From JBELHR01 sp049606855 (lineage in GTDB: Bacteria > Bacteroidota > Bacteroidia > Flavobacteriales > Flavobacteriaceae): a stretch of DNA of 64,000 bases. The position numbers and the translations under genes are program-made. The notes beneath the pieces are model-generated. The model was not told where the DNA came from. It did not search any database and saw only the letters and a list, made by a program, of their open reading frames with translations. Every line of letters begins with the position of its first letter. Position 1 is the stretch's first letter. Location: assembly GCA_049606855.1 (NCBI GenBank), contig JBMYVY010000007.1, forward strand, positions 1-64,000, written 5' to 3'. Shown piece by piece: positions 17,416 to 25,832 of the stretch.

Positions 17416-17955
17416 ATGAAACTTAGAACCCTACTCGCAAAAGAGGAAATCCATATCATATTAAACCGACTAGCTTGCCAGCTAATTGAAAACCATGGAG
17501 ACTTTAAAAACTCAGTGCTCATAGGGCTTCAACCACGAGGAAAATATTTAGCAGAAAGGTTGAAAACCTTGCTAGAAGACAAATATGGAATTGCACAAGT
17601 TGACTTGGGATTTTTAGATACCACTTTCTTTAGAGATGATTTCAGAAGAAGGGATTCTCCACTAGAAGCGAATTCTACCAAAATAAATTTCCTTGTCGAA
17701 GACAAAAAAGTAGTTTTTATTGATGACGTGCTGTACTCGGGAAGGAGTGTTCGAGCAGGTTTAACGGCAATTCAAAGTTTTGGGCGTCCTAAGGAAATTG
17801 AATTACTTGTATTGATAGACCGAAGGTTTTCTAGACACTTACCCATACAACCCGACTACAAGGGAAGGCAGGTAGATGTTTTAAATAAAGATAGAGTTAT
17901 CGTAACTTGGTTAAATGAGGGTCAAGAGGATGAAGTTTTAATAACAAATGACTAA
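17416..17955 (+). CDS. pyrR: PyrR-type phosphoribosyltransferase
   Basis: PyrR is a type I phosphoribosyltransferase fold protein that in Bacillus binds pyr mRNA and has weak uracil phosphoribosyltransferase activity. The 179-residue length and the PRPP-binding loop VVFIDDVLYSGRSVRAGL (about residues 97-114) fit, as does SVLIGLQPRGKYLAERL. It is first of a plus-strand operon and overlaps pyrB by 8 bases. Because the leader is short, RNA-based attenuation of this operon is not supported here; the protein could act on another transcript or simply in uracil salvage. Confidence 0.9.
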   Translation: MKLRTLLAKEEIHIILNRLACQLIENHGDFKNSVLIGLQPRGKYLAERLKTLLEDKYGIAQVDLGFLDTTFFRDDFRRRDSPLEANSTKINFLVEDKKVVFIDDVLYSGRSVRAGLTAIQSFGRPKEIELLVLIDRRFSRHLPIQPDYKGRQVDVLNKDRVIVTWLNEGQEDEVLITND

Positions 17956-18892
17956 AATGAAGACATTAAGCGTTCCACATTTATTAGGAATTAAATATTT
18001 AAACAAGGATGATCTTGATTTAATATTTGAAACAGCTGATCAATTTAAAGAAGTCATCAATCGCCCAATAAAGAAAGTACCTTCCTTAAGAGATATTACG
18101 ATCGCTAACCTTTTTTTCGAAAACTCTACGAGAACAAAATTATCATTTGAACTAGCAGAAAAAAGACTTTCGGCAGACGTTATTAATTTTTCTGCGGCAC
18201 AATCATCCGTAAAAAAAGGAGAAACTCTTATTGATACAGTAAACAACATTCTCGCTATGAAAGTGGATATTGTTGTGATGAGGCATTCCGATGTCGGATC
18301 AGGCGTGTTTTTATCGAAACATGTAGATGCAAAAATAATCAATGCTGGTGACGGGACTCATGAACACCCGACTCAAGCCTTACTTGATGCCTATTCTATA
18401 CGTGAAAAGTTTGGAGAAGTTGCAGGAAAAAAGGTCGTTATTCTTGGAGATATTTTACACTCCAGAGTAGCGCTTTCAAATATTTACGCACTCAATATGC
18501 TAGGCGCAGAAGTAATGCTTTGTGGACCAACAACCTTAATCCCGAAATACGCAAAATCCCTCAATGTCAAAGTTTCTCATAATTTAAAAGAAGCTCTTGA
18601 GTGGTGTGATGTAGTCAATGCACTCCGCGTACAAAATGAAAGAATGGATGTAAGCTACTTCCCTTCGACACGAGAATATGCGCAATTGTTTGGTATCAAT
18701 AAAGAACTATTAGCTCAACTGAATAAAGAAATTGTCATCATGCATCCAGGCCCAATTAACAGGGGAGTTGAAATTACTTCAGACGTTGCAGATGCAGATA
18801 ACGCAATTATCTTAGATCAAGTTGAAAACGGGGTCGCTGTCCGAATGGCGGTTATTTATTTATTAGCTCAACAAATTCAACATAAATCATGA
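17948..18892 (+). CDS. pyrB: Aspartate carbamoyltransferase catalytic subunit
   Basis: PyrB condenses carbamoyl phosphate and aspartate in pyrimidine synthesis. The 314-residue chain shows the carbamoyl-phosphate site FENSTRTKLSFE (about residue 57), DGTHEHPTQALLDAY, VVILGDILHSRVA, the aspartate-domain VNALRVQNERM and MHPGPINRGVEI. An in-frame second ATG at 17957 is an alternative start. No pyrI regulatory subunit is nearby, as in many bacteria. It overlaps pyrR upstream and the small STAS-like gene downstream (4 bases). Confidence 0.96.
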   Translation: MTKMKTLSVPHLLGIKYLNKDDLDLIFETADQFKEVINRPIKKVPSLRDITIANLFFENSTRTKLSFELAEKRLSADVINFSAAQSSVKKGETLIDTVNNILAMKVDIVVMRHSDVGSGVFLSKHVDAKIINAGDGTHEHPTQALLDAYSIREKFGEVAGKKVVILGDILHSRVALSNIYALNMLGAEVMLCGPTTLIPKYAKSLNVKVSHNLKEALEWCDVVNALRVQNERMDVSYFPSTREYAQLFGINKELLAQLNKEIVIMHPGPINRGVEITSDVADADNAIILDQVENGVAVRMAVIYLLAQQIQHKS

Positions 18893-19224
18893 CTGTAGAA
18901 CAAAGAGATAAATTTTATTTAATTACCCCTTCCACAAGTACTTTCGAAGTTTTTCGCGATAAGTTTAAAGCAAAAAAGCAAGCGTGGAAAAACGAGCACG
19001 TGGTGCTGGATTTAAAAAACATCACAGACCTTTCAAAAGAAGATTTAGAGTCTTTTCTTCCTTCGGTAATGGAGCATAAGGAGACAAAAAGTTCTTTTGT
19101 AATTTTGGTTGAAGGTATTGATATTGATGATTTAGAAGAACAAGGTATGAATGTAGCACCAACTTTAATTGAGGCTCAAGACCTTATGGAAATGGAAGCT
19201 ATTGAGCGTGATTTAGGGTTTTGA
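18889..19224 (+). CDS. Small STAS-like protein between pyrB and rnz
   Basis: This 111-residue acidic protein has alternating strands and helices resembling STAS domains: KFYLITPSTSTFEVFRDKF, HVVLDLKNITDLSKEDLESF and SSFVILVEGIDIDDLEEQG. It lacks the phosphorylatable Ser of SpoIIAA at a place I can point to. Its ATG overlaps the pyrB stop (ATGA) and its stop overlaps the TTG start of rnz, so it is translationally locked between the two. I recall similar proteins next to RNase Z in flavobacteria; the role is unknown and may relate to RNase Z. Confidence 0.8.
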   Translation: MTVEQRDKFYLITPSTSTFEVFRDKFKAKKQAWKNEHVVLDLKNITDLSKEDLESFLPSVMEHKETKSSFVILVEGIDIDDLEEQGMNVAPTLIEAQDLMEMEAIERDLGF

Positions 19225-20135
19225 TAGACCAAGTCCAGATACTTGGCTGCCACTCAGCCACCCCAAGAAGTAACGCTTACCCAAGCGCTCAAGTGGTCCA
19301 AATGCGTGGAAGGTATTTTTTGGTGGACTGTGGGGAAGCAACTCAAATGAGACTTCGTGAGCAAAAAGTGTCTTTTTCAAAAATTAAGCATATTTTTATT
19401 TCTCACCTACACGGTGATCACTATTACGGTCTGATAGGCCTCATTTCAACATTTAGCCTATTGAACCGAAATGCGGATTTACATATCTACGGGCCAAAAG
19501 GCATAAAGCAAATTACCTTACTTCAATTAAAACTTGGAGGAACCTACACCCAATTCAATATATTTTTTCACGAACTCGATTCAAAACAAAGCGAATTAAT
19601 CTTTGAGGATGATAAGGTAAAAGTAAGTACCATTCCTCTTGACCACCGAATATACACTAATGGTTTTTTATTTGAGGAGAAACCCAAACTCAGGAAACTA
19701 AACATGGAGGCTATTGAACAAATTGAGGAGATTGAAGTTTGCGATTATGAAAATCTAAAAAGGGGAAAAGATTTTAGCCTACCCGATGGAAGTTTATTAG
19801 ACAACAAAAAGCTCACCTTTGATCCAGAAAAACCAAAAAAATACGCCTACTTAAGCGACACCGCATTTAAGCCTAATATGGTTCCTATAATTGAAAAGTG
19901 TGACCTGATTTACCACGAAGCTACTTTTATGGAAGGAGAAGCTCATCTCGCCGAAAAAACAAAACACAGCACTGCAAAACAAGCTGCAAAAATCGCCGAG
20001 ATGGCCAAGGTAAAAAAACTTATAATTGGACATTATTCAAATCGATATGAACATTCTTCAATGCTTCTAAATGAAGCGAAGTCCATCTTTGAAAACACCA
20101 TTGACGCCTATTCTGGGTTGATTGTGAAAATTTAA
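19221..20135 (+). CDS. rnz: Ribonuclease Z
   Basis: RNase Z cuts the 3' trailer of tRNA precursors. The 304-residue metallo-beta-lactamase protein has the Zn motif ISHLHGDHYYGL (about residues 60-71), YLSDTAF with the metal-bridging Asp, and GHYSNRY with a late His ligand. The start is TTG at 19221: the conserved first strand (VQILGCHSATPRSNAYPS) begins only 4 residues later, so the next ATG would remove an essential part of the fold. The TTG overlaps the previous stop. The 3' end overlaps the convergent CoA-binding gene by 4 bases. Confidence 0.93.
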   Translation: MIDQVQILGCHSATPRSNAYPSAQVVQMRGRYFLVDCGEATQMRLREQKVSFSKIKHIFISHLHGDHYYGLIGLISTFSLLNRNADLHIYGPKGIKQITLLQLKLGGTYTQFNIFFHELDSKQSELIFEDDKVKVSTIPLDHRIYTNGFLFEEKPKLRKLNMEAIEQIEEIEVCDYENLKRGKDFSLPDGSLLDNKKLTFDPEKPKKYAYLSDTAFKPNMVPIIEKCDLIYHEATFMEGEAHLAEKTKHSTAKQAAKIAEMAKVKKLIIGHYSNRYEHSSMLLNEAKSIFENTIDAYSGLIVKI

Positions 20136-20494
20136 TATTGCCCAGTGGACAAGAGCACTAAAGAACAAGCCTCTTCACTCATTATACCAGCATCTCGTAA
20201 TAAACTTTCAAATTCTTGATTTTCTGTTCCAGGATTGAAAATAACACGTCTTGGATGGAGTCCAATAATTTTTTTGTAATAATCCTTTTGATGATCTGCC
20301 CTCAAATACAAACTGACTGTATCTACCTCCCAATCAGGATTCCATTCATTGAGGATTTTTAATCCAAAGACCTCTCCTTTACTTCTTCCAAATGGAAAAA
20401 CCTTAATTCGATGTTCCTGTAATTTTGAAACAAGAATATTCGCATAGCGAGAAGAGTTCGCTGAAACCCCTATAACTAAGGTGTCTTTTGACAT
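20132..20494 (-). CDS. CoA-binding domain protein
   Basis: This 120-residue Rossmann-like protein matches the CoA_binding_2 family: DTLVIGVSANSSRYANILV at the N-terminus with a Gly-x-Ser nucleotide loop, LQEHRIKVFPFGRSKGEVFG, VDTVSLYLRADHQKDYY and RVIFNPGTENQEF. Function is not established; members are predicted to bind CoA or a nucleotide. It follows the fabH paralog by 18 bases on the same strand, so they are likely cotranscribed, which would fit a link to acyl-CoA metabolism. Confidence 0.85.
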   Translation of the reverse strand: MSKDTLVIGVSANSSRYANILVSKLQEHRIKVFPFGRSKGEVFGLKILNEWNPDWEVDTVSLYLRADHQKDYYKKIIGLHPRRVIFNPGTENQEFESLLRDAGIMSEEACSLVLLSTGQY

Positions 20495-20512
20495 AATAAA
20501 AAATTTAAGGCA

Positions 20513-21520
20513 TTACCATCTAATAATTACAGAACCCCATGTGAAGCCTGAACCAAATGCTGCCAATACCACTAAATCATCCTCTTTGACCTTACCTTCT
20601 TCCCAGGCTTCTGTTAAAGCTATAATTATTGATGCTGCAGTAGTATTTCCATACCTCATGATGTTATTATATACCTGTTCGTCTTTTAATTTAAATTTCT
20701 TCTGAATAAATTGAGCGATTCTCAAGTTTGCCTGATGAGGAACTAGAAGATCAATTTGCTCACTGCTTAGGCCATTGGTTTGAAGTCCTTCAACAATAGC
20801 TTCGGAGAATCTAACTACTGCATGTTTAAAAACAAACTGCCCATTCATATATGGAAAGTACGATTCGTCATTAGGATCATTCGCAGCAATAATTTCAGGA
20901 ACCCAACGATTTGTAGATGGGCCAATCAATGCCAATTCCTTCGCGTGTTTCCCTTCAGAGTGCAAATGAGAAGATAAAATCCCCTTTCCTTTCTCTTCTG
21001 TTCTGGACAACACCGCAGCTCCTGCCCCATCACCAAAAATCACAGAAACGCCTCTTCCTCGAGTGGTTTTGTCCAATCCTCCTGAATGGTTTTCAGAACC
21101 GATTACCAAAATATTTTTATACATCCCAGTTTTGATGAACTGATCTGCCACAGACAATGCATAAATGAATCCAGAACATTGATTTCTAACATCCAATGCG
21201 CCTATGGTCGGTAAACCAAGTAATTCTTGTACCTCAACACCTCCTCCAGGAAAATACAAGTCAGGACTAAGCGTCGCAAAAATGATGAAATCTATTTCTG
21301 CCTTATCAATCCCAGCTCTTTCAATTGCGATCTCAGCCGCTTTGGCACCCATCACAGAAGTACTGTCACCTGATTCCTTTGCTATCCATCTTCTTTCCTT
21401 TATTCCGGTACGTTCTTGAATCCATGCATCATTAGTATCCATGATTTCAGCGAGGTCGTCATTGGTTACCACATTATCAGGAAGGTACTTACCTAAACCG
21501 ATTATTTTTGAATTATACAT
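20513..21520 (-). CDS. fabH: 3-oxoacyl-ACP synthase III (FabH) family protein
   Basis: FabH condenses an acyl-CoA starter with malonyl-ACP to begin fatty acid synthesis. In 335 residues the triad is visible: Cys115 in NQCSGFIYAL, His in LLVPHQANLRIAQ and Asn in RYGNTTAASI. The C-terminal glycine loop AAFGSGFTWGSVIIRW is typical. No plsX, rpmF or other fab genes are adjacent, and flavobacteria usually carry several FabH paralogs, so this may be an accessory copy rather than the housekeeping one. Confidence 0.87.
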   Translation of the reverse strand: MYNSKIIGLGKYLPDNVVTNDDLAEIMDTNDAWIQERTGIKERRWIAKESGDSTSVMGAKAAEIAIERAGIDKAEIDFIIFATLSPDLYFPGGGVEVQELLGLPTIGALDVRNQCSGFIYALSVADQFIKTGMYKNILVIGSENHSGGLDKTTRGRGVSVIFGDGAGAAVLSRTEEKGKGILSSHLHSEGKHAKELALIGPSTNRWVPEIIAANDPNDESYFPYMNGQFVFKHAVVRFSEAIVEGLQTNGLSSEQIDLLVPHQANLRIAQFIQKKFKLKDEQVYNNIMRYGNTTAASIIIALTEAWEEGKVKEDDLVVLAAFGSGFTWGSVIIRW

Positions 21521-21555
21521 ATTTATTGATTGATTTTTTTACGTAATAGTTAAAT

Positions 21556-21563
21556 CAAAGATA
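21556..21563 (-). promoter_or_regulatory. Putative -7 box (TATCTTTG) of fabH paralog
   Basis: TATCTTTG on the minus strand matches TAnnTTTG and lies 35 bases before the ATG at 21520. No clear -33 element is seen. Confidence 0.4.
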
Positions 21564-21592
21564 AGAATTCTAGCAGCATTATTCTACACTTC

Positions 21593-21632
21593 TGACAACT
21601 TGTCACAATTATTCGTTTGGTATTCTTTTTGA
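21593..21632 (+). promoter_or_regulatory. Inverted repeat and possible promoter upstream of htpG
   Basis: TGACAACTTGTCA (21593-21605) is a perfect 6-base inverted repeat around a central C. Eleven bases further, TTGG at 21617-21620 and GA at 21631-21632 are separated by 10 bases, similar to a sigma-54 -24/-12 site (GG-N10-GC) with one mismatch. There is no standard TAnnTTTG box here. It lies 35-75 bases before the htpG ATG and could be a heat-shock control region; this is inference. Confidence 0.4.
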
Positions 21633-21666
21633 CCTAACCCAATTGTTAAACATAAAATTATATAAA

Positions 21667-23559
21667 ATGGCAAAAGGAAATATAAACGTATCGGTAGAGA
21701 ACATTTTCCCGCTGATCAAAAAATTTCTTTATTCAGATCACGAAATATTTTTGAGAGAATTAATCTCAAACGCAACTGATGCGACTTTAAAATTAAAACA
21801 TTTAACTACCATAGGAGAAGCTCCAGGAGTTGAATACGGAAACCCTGAAATCGAGGTAAAGGTCAACAAAAAGAAGAAAACACTTCACATCATAGACCAA
21901 GGGCTTGGAATGTCTGAGGAAGAAGTTGAAAAATACATCAATCAAATTGCTTTTTCAGGAGCAGAAGAATTTATTGACAAATATAAAGATAAGGTTGAAG
22001 AATCTGGTATTATTGGACATTTCGGTTTAGGGTTCTATTCTGCATTTATGGTTGCAGATAAAGTGGATATTTTGACTAAATCTTTCAAGGACGAAGATGC
22101 TGTAAAATGGTCTTGTGATGGATCTCCAGAGTACAGCATTGAAAAAATTGATAAGAAAGAAAGAGGAACGGAAATTGTATTGCACATAGCGGATGATTCT
22201 GAAGAATTCTTAGAAGATTCTAAAATAGCTGACCTTTTAACGAAATACAATCGATTTAATCAAGTGCCAATTAAATTTGGAACTAAGGAAGAAACGCTGC
22301 CTAAGGCAGAGGATGCACCTGAAGATGAAAAACCTAAAACAGTCACGGTTGACAATATTATCAACAATACCTCACCTGCTTGGACAAAAAAACCATCAGA
22401 CTTAGAGGATGAAGACTATAAAAGTTTCTATCGTGAGTTGTACCCTATGCAATTTGACGATCCCCTTTTCCATATTCACTTAAATGTAGATTTTCCATTT
22501 AACCTAACTGGGATATTATACTTCCCTAAGTTAAGCCCGAATGTCGATCTTCAGAAGGATAAAATTCAATTGTACCAAAACCAAGTATTCGTAACGGATA
22601 ATGTAGAAGGAATCGTACCTGATTTCTTACAAATGTTACGTGGTGTAATCGATTCTCCAGATATTCCATTAAATGTATCTAGATCATACCTTCAGGCAGA
22701 CGGAAACGTGAAAAAAATCTCAGGATACATCACTAAAAAAATTGCGGACAAGTTAAGTTCTATGTTCAAAAAGGACAGAGCTGATTTCGAATCAAAATGG
22801 AATGACATCAAAGTTATTATTGAATACGGAATGCTTTCTGAAGATAAATTCTTTGAAAAGTCAGAAAAATTTGCGCTTTACCCAACAGTAGATGGCAAGT
22901 ATCTGACCCTTGAAGAATTGAAGACGCAAACAAAAGATGCTCAAACAGATAAAGACGGGAATCACATCATTCTTTACGCTGCGAACAAAGAAGCACAACA
23001 CGCTTATATTGAATCAGCAACAGCTAAAGGGTATCAAGTATTGCTACTTGACTCTCCTATCGTATCGCATCTAATGCAAAAGTTAGAATCAACTCAAGAC
23101 AAAATGCGATTTACAAGAGTGGATTCTGATCATATTGATAACTTGATTAAAAAAGATGAAGAAAAAATATCAAAGTTAAGCGATAAAGAACAGGAAGAAT
23201 TGAAACCAATGATTGAAACTGAAGTGCCAAAAGAAACTTATACAGTTCAATTAGAGGCTATGGATTCAAATGAGAACCCTTTTATCATTACTGTTCCAGA
23301 ATTCATGAGAAGAATGAAGGAAATGAATGCTACTGGAGGTGGAGGTGCAATGTTTGGAATGGGTAACATGCCAGAAATGTACAACTTGGTAGTAAATACT
23401 AACAACGATTTAGTAGGTGAGATTCTGAATGAAAAAGACGAAACAAAGCGTGCTGCTTTAATCAAACAATCATTTGATTTAGCGAAGCTTTCTCAAAACC
23501 TTCTTCATGGAGAAGAATTGACAAACTTCATCAAACGCTCCTATGATATGATAAAGTAA
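21667..23559 (+). CDS. htpG: Molecular chaperone HtpG (Hsp90)
   Basis: HtpG is the bacterial Hsp90, an ATP-driven cytosolic chaperone. The start at 21667 (MAKGNINVSVENIFP) matches the family; an ATG 24 bases earlier adds only eight residues. The resulting 630 residues contain the GHKL ATP site: ELISNATDATLKL, IIDQGLGMSEEEV and GIIGHFGLGFYSAFM, with the catalytic-loop Arg region LNVSRSYLQ in the middle domain. A short Met/Gly-rich insert (GGGGAMFGMGNMPEMYN) lies in the C-terminal domain. It is monocistronic with a hairpin terminator. Confidence 0.96.
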   Translation: MAKGNINVSVENIFPLIKKFLYSDHEIFLRELISNATDATLKLKHLTTIGEAPGVEYGNPEIEVKVNKKKKTLHIIDQGLGMSEEEVEKYINQIAFSGAEEFIDKYKDKVEESGIIGHFGLGFYSAFMVADKVDILTKSFKDEDAVKWSCDGSPEYSIEKIDKKERGTEIVLHIADDSEEFLEDSKIADLLTKYNRFNQVPIKFGTKEETLPKAEDAPEDEKPKTVTVDNIINNTSPAWTKKPSDLEDEDYKSFYRELYPMQFDDPLFHIHLNVDFPFNLTGILYFPKLSPNVDLQKDKIQLYQNQVFVTDNVEGIVPDFLQMLRGVIDSPDIPLNVSRSYLQADGNVKKISGYITKKIADKLSSMFKKDRADFESKWNDIKVIIEYGMLSEDKFFEKSEKFALYPTVDGKYLTLEELKTQTKDAQTDKDGNHIILYAANKEAQHAYIESATAKGYQVLLLDSPIVSHLMQKLESTQDKMRFTRVDSDHIDNLIKKDEEKISKLSDKEQEELKPMIETEVPKETYTVQLEAMDSNENPFIITVPEFMRRMKEMNATGGGGAMFGMGNMPEMYNLVVNTNNDLVGEILNEKDETKRAALIKQSFDLAKLSQNLLHGEELTNFIKRSYDMIK

Positions 23560-23580
23560 TCATTGAACTACAACTATTTA

Positions 23581-23607
23581 AAAGGCCGCGATTGCGGTCT
23601 TTTTTTT
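23581..23607 (+). terminator. Terminator after htpG
   Basis: Stem GGCCGC/GCGGTC (one G-U pair) with loop GATT, followed by eight T, about 22 bases after the htpG stop. Confidence 0.85.
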
Positions 23608-23763
23608 ATTTAAATAATTAAATCTCAGCTCTTTGCGAGTTGTATTTATTTTTTTATTATCTTTAAAAAACGAAAGACCTACCACTTTCTAGAGCTTAAA
23701 TTCGTAAATGGATTAACACACCCCTTTTTTGAATTAATTAATATTTCATTCTATTTAGAAGAA

Positions 23764-24252
23764 ATGAGCAATGAATTAAAAGTTGGTAGAACATGCCCAA
23801 ACTTCAAGGCACTTACAACCAGTGGTCCTATAGACTTTCACAAATGGTCAAAGGGTTATTGGACCTTATTGTTCTTGCGCCCTAATAAATTTCAATTCAC
23901 AAAAACTGAATCTTATCATAAGGCTACTCTTGTTAAAAGATTTTCAAATGAAAATATTAGAATGATTGCATTTTCCAATAGCTTCCAAACAGATAAACTA
24001 TGGGGGGATCAACCAAATATTCTAACAATACCCTTATCCTTCCCAATTATCTATGATGTCAACTCTATGATTATGGAGAAATTTGCTCATAATTTTAGCG
24101 ATCATCTCAATAGAGTATACATACTAAATCCTTTTAATGAAGTCAAACAAATTGTGACTTTCAATAAGGAAATTAAAATTGATATAAATGATTTTATAAT
24201 GGTGATAAATTCTCTTAAAGCCACGGCTTTTCACCAACTCGTAAAAGGTTAG
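23764..24252 (+). CDS. Peroxiredoxin-fold protein lacking the peroxidatic cysteine
   Basis: The 162 residues follow the N-terminal domain of Prx6-type (1-Cys) peroxiredoxins: VGRTCPNFKALTTSGPIDFHKW, then WTLLFLRPNKFQFTKTES, IRMIAFS, LSFPIIYD and NRVYILNP. In the family the fourth-strand segment reads P-x-x-F-T-P-V-C; here the Thr is Gln44 and the Cys is Lys47, at unchanged spacing. The structural Arg before the last strand (NRVYIL) is kept. The only Cys is residue 11. The C-terminal Prx6 dimer domain is missing. Peroxidase activity is therefore not expected; a binding or regulatory role is possible. The gene stands alone between two terminators. Confidence 0.8.
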   Translation: MSNELKVGRTCPNFKALTTSGPIDFHKWSKGYWTLLFLRPNKFQFTKTESYHKATLVKRFSNENIRMIAFSNSFQTDKLWGDQPNILTIPLSFPIIYDVNSMIMEKFAHNFSDHLNRVYILNPFNEVKQIVTFNKEIKIDINDFIMVINSLKATAFHQLVKG

Positions 24253-24257
24253 TTGTT

Positions 24258-24332
24258 AAAAGAGGAGAGGTAAAAAATGTTTTTTTGTTTTCATGAGTTA
24301 GTTACACGGTACAAAAACCTCTCTTCTTTTTT
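24258..24332. terminator. Large inverted repeat / bidirectional terminator
   Basis: AAGAGGAGAGGT (about 24260-24271) pairs with ACCTCTCTTCTT (24317-24328) with one G-T pair, enclosing a loop of about 45 bases that itself has A- and T-runs. T-runs follow on one side and A-runs on the other. It fills the gap between two convergent genes. Confidence 0.55.
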
Positions 24333-25010
24333 TTAAAAATCATAATACCGGTCAGGAAAAGGCTCGTCTTTTAGTGTAAAATGCCACCACTCTTCTAGGT
24401 ATGGCTGGAAACCAAAACTTATCATTCCCTCTTGTAACAATTGCCTGTTTTTCTTTTGAACTACTGTTAAGTCCTCATAATTAACTCCAGAAATTTTACC
24501 AAAAAAATCATAAGGCGAACCCATATCCAATTCTTGACCAGTTTCGATATGGATCAAGGTTAAGTCTATTGTTGATCCTCTACTATGCCCAGATTTCTCA
24601 GCAATATATCCTAATTCAAAAAGCTTGTCCTTTGGTAAATTTGGATAAAATTCACTTTTCATTAAAGTATCACTCGAATCATTTGACCATTGAACAAAAT
24701 CATTCACGGCTTTTTGCGGTCGATAGCCATCGAAAATTTTTAATTCAAAACCACGACTATTGAAATAGGCTTGTGCTTTTGCCAATGCTTTGCATGCCTC
24801 TTGGGTCAATATCGGCCCTCTACCTTCATAACCCACTACAGGTCGGCCAACAAAATTATGATTTCCTGCATAGCGCTGTTCGATTACAATCGTTGGTAAT
24901 TCATCCTGAACAAATTTAAAATCACTTGGGATTTGTTGTGCAGAGACCACAAAAAAGCCTGATAGTATAATTATCAGGCTAATTCTTATTTTTTTATTGG
25001 TAAATCCCAT
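24333..25010 (-). CDS. D-alanyl-D-alanine dipeptidase (VanX/DdpX-like, M15D)
   Basis: The M15D family cleaves D-Ala-D-Ala dipeptide. The 225-residue precursor has a signal peptide (about 24 residues, ending VVSAQQ), so it works in the periplasm. The Zn site is seen in SGHSRGSTIDLTLI (His and Asp ligands) and EWWHFTL (catalytic Glu and His ligand); IFDGYRPQKAV is also typical. It overlaps the upstream nuclease gene by 17 bases. No vanR/S/H/A genes are near, so the role is probably wall-peptide recycling, not glycopeptide resistance. Confidence 0.9.
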   Translation of the reverse strand: MGFTNKKIRISLIIILSGFFVVSAQQIPSDFKFVQDELPTIVIEQRYAGNHNFVGRPVVGYEGRGPILTQEACKALAKAQAYFNSRGFELKIFDGYRPQKAVNDFVQWSNDSSDTLMKSEFYPNLPKDKLFELGYIAEKSGHSRGSTIDLTLIHIETGQELDMGSPYDFFGKISGVNYEDLTVVQKKNRQLLQEGMISFGFQPYLEEWWHFTLKDEPFPDRYYDF

Positions 25011-25761
25011 TCAGTATATAAGCTAATCTTAATCCTCCCTTTTGAAGCTGACTTCTAACCACAGGAAAATATTCATACATGTATTCATAAGACAAATTCT
25101 CTCCGGGCTCACAGGAAGCATAAACCTTTTCTGCCAACGCTTGAGATTCATATACCCAATCCATCAAATCCCCAGACTGAATTGACTTCTTATCTTCAGA
25201 ATTCAGACGATCTACGTTATCAACTAATTCAGAATAGCTCATTCCATAGCTCTCAATCATTTTTGTATCCCAAATAGTATGTAAATTACTATTTTTATAA
25301 AACCACTTTACTTTTACATCATTACCTCCTTTGTCATAGCCGTGACCAACATGCAATGGCTGGTGAAGATCTCCGATCAAATGAACCAACATTTTAAGGT
25401 AGAATTGCTGATCCTCTAAAGAAGAGTTAGCGTCTTTTAAAACCTCAATACATTTATTAACTCCTTGAACCAAGTCCCCTTTAGGATTTGCAGTTTTCGG
25501 GTCATATTTTTCTCCAGAATCAAAGTTCACATAATGCCATGAGTAAAACTGATCGAAACGATCATCTGACTTGATTTCGTCTGCATAAGTAGATACGAAA
25601 GCAAGACTGTGTCCACTTAATATTTCGTCAACTTTCTTAGAAGCTTTTTTCGATAAATTTTCTTGTGCTATTTCACCAACAGCTCGATGTCCATTAGCGC
25701 CCCAAAAAGGAACAAATGCCATTAAACTCAGACCTATTAGGGCAATTATAAATCTTTTCAT
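24994..25761 (-). CDS. S1/P1-type nuclease
   Basis: This family of Zn-dependent phosphoesterases hydrolyses single-stranded nucleic acids. The 255-residue precursor has a signal peptide whose cleavage would leave Trp at or near the new N-terminus (WGANGHRAVGEIAQ), which is needed for the trinuclear Zn site. Other ligands appear in FYSWHYVNFD, MLVHLIGDLHQPLHVGHG, GGNDVKVKWF and NLHTIWDTKMI. It probably supplies phosphate or nucleosides by degrading exogenous nucleic acids. It is cotranscribed with the downstream VanX-like gene. Confidence 0.92.
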   Translation of the reverse strand: MKRFIIALIGLSLMAFVPFWGANGHRAVGEIAQENLSKKASKKVDEILSGHSLAFVSTYADEIKSDDRFDQFYSWHYVNFDSGEKYDPKTANPKGDLVQGVNKCIEVLKDANSSLEDQQFYLKMLVHLIGDLHQPLHVGHGYDKGGNDVKVKWFYKNSNLHTIWDTKMIESYGMSYSELVDNVDRLNSEDKKSIQSGDLMDWVYESQALAEKVYASCEPGENLSYEYMYEYFPVVRSQLQKGGLRLAYILNGIYQ

Positions 25762-25832
25762 CTTAAATTATTTTAAACAAAAATAAACATTTTAATGCAG
25801 TGATTTTTTCTAAATTGCAAAAAACTAAAACA

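Noticed and set aside
24333..25010. VanX-like gene as glycopeptide resistance
   Set aside because: No vanH, ligase or two-component genes are near, and the protein has a signal peptide, which fits peptide scavenging instead.
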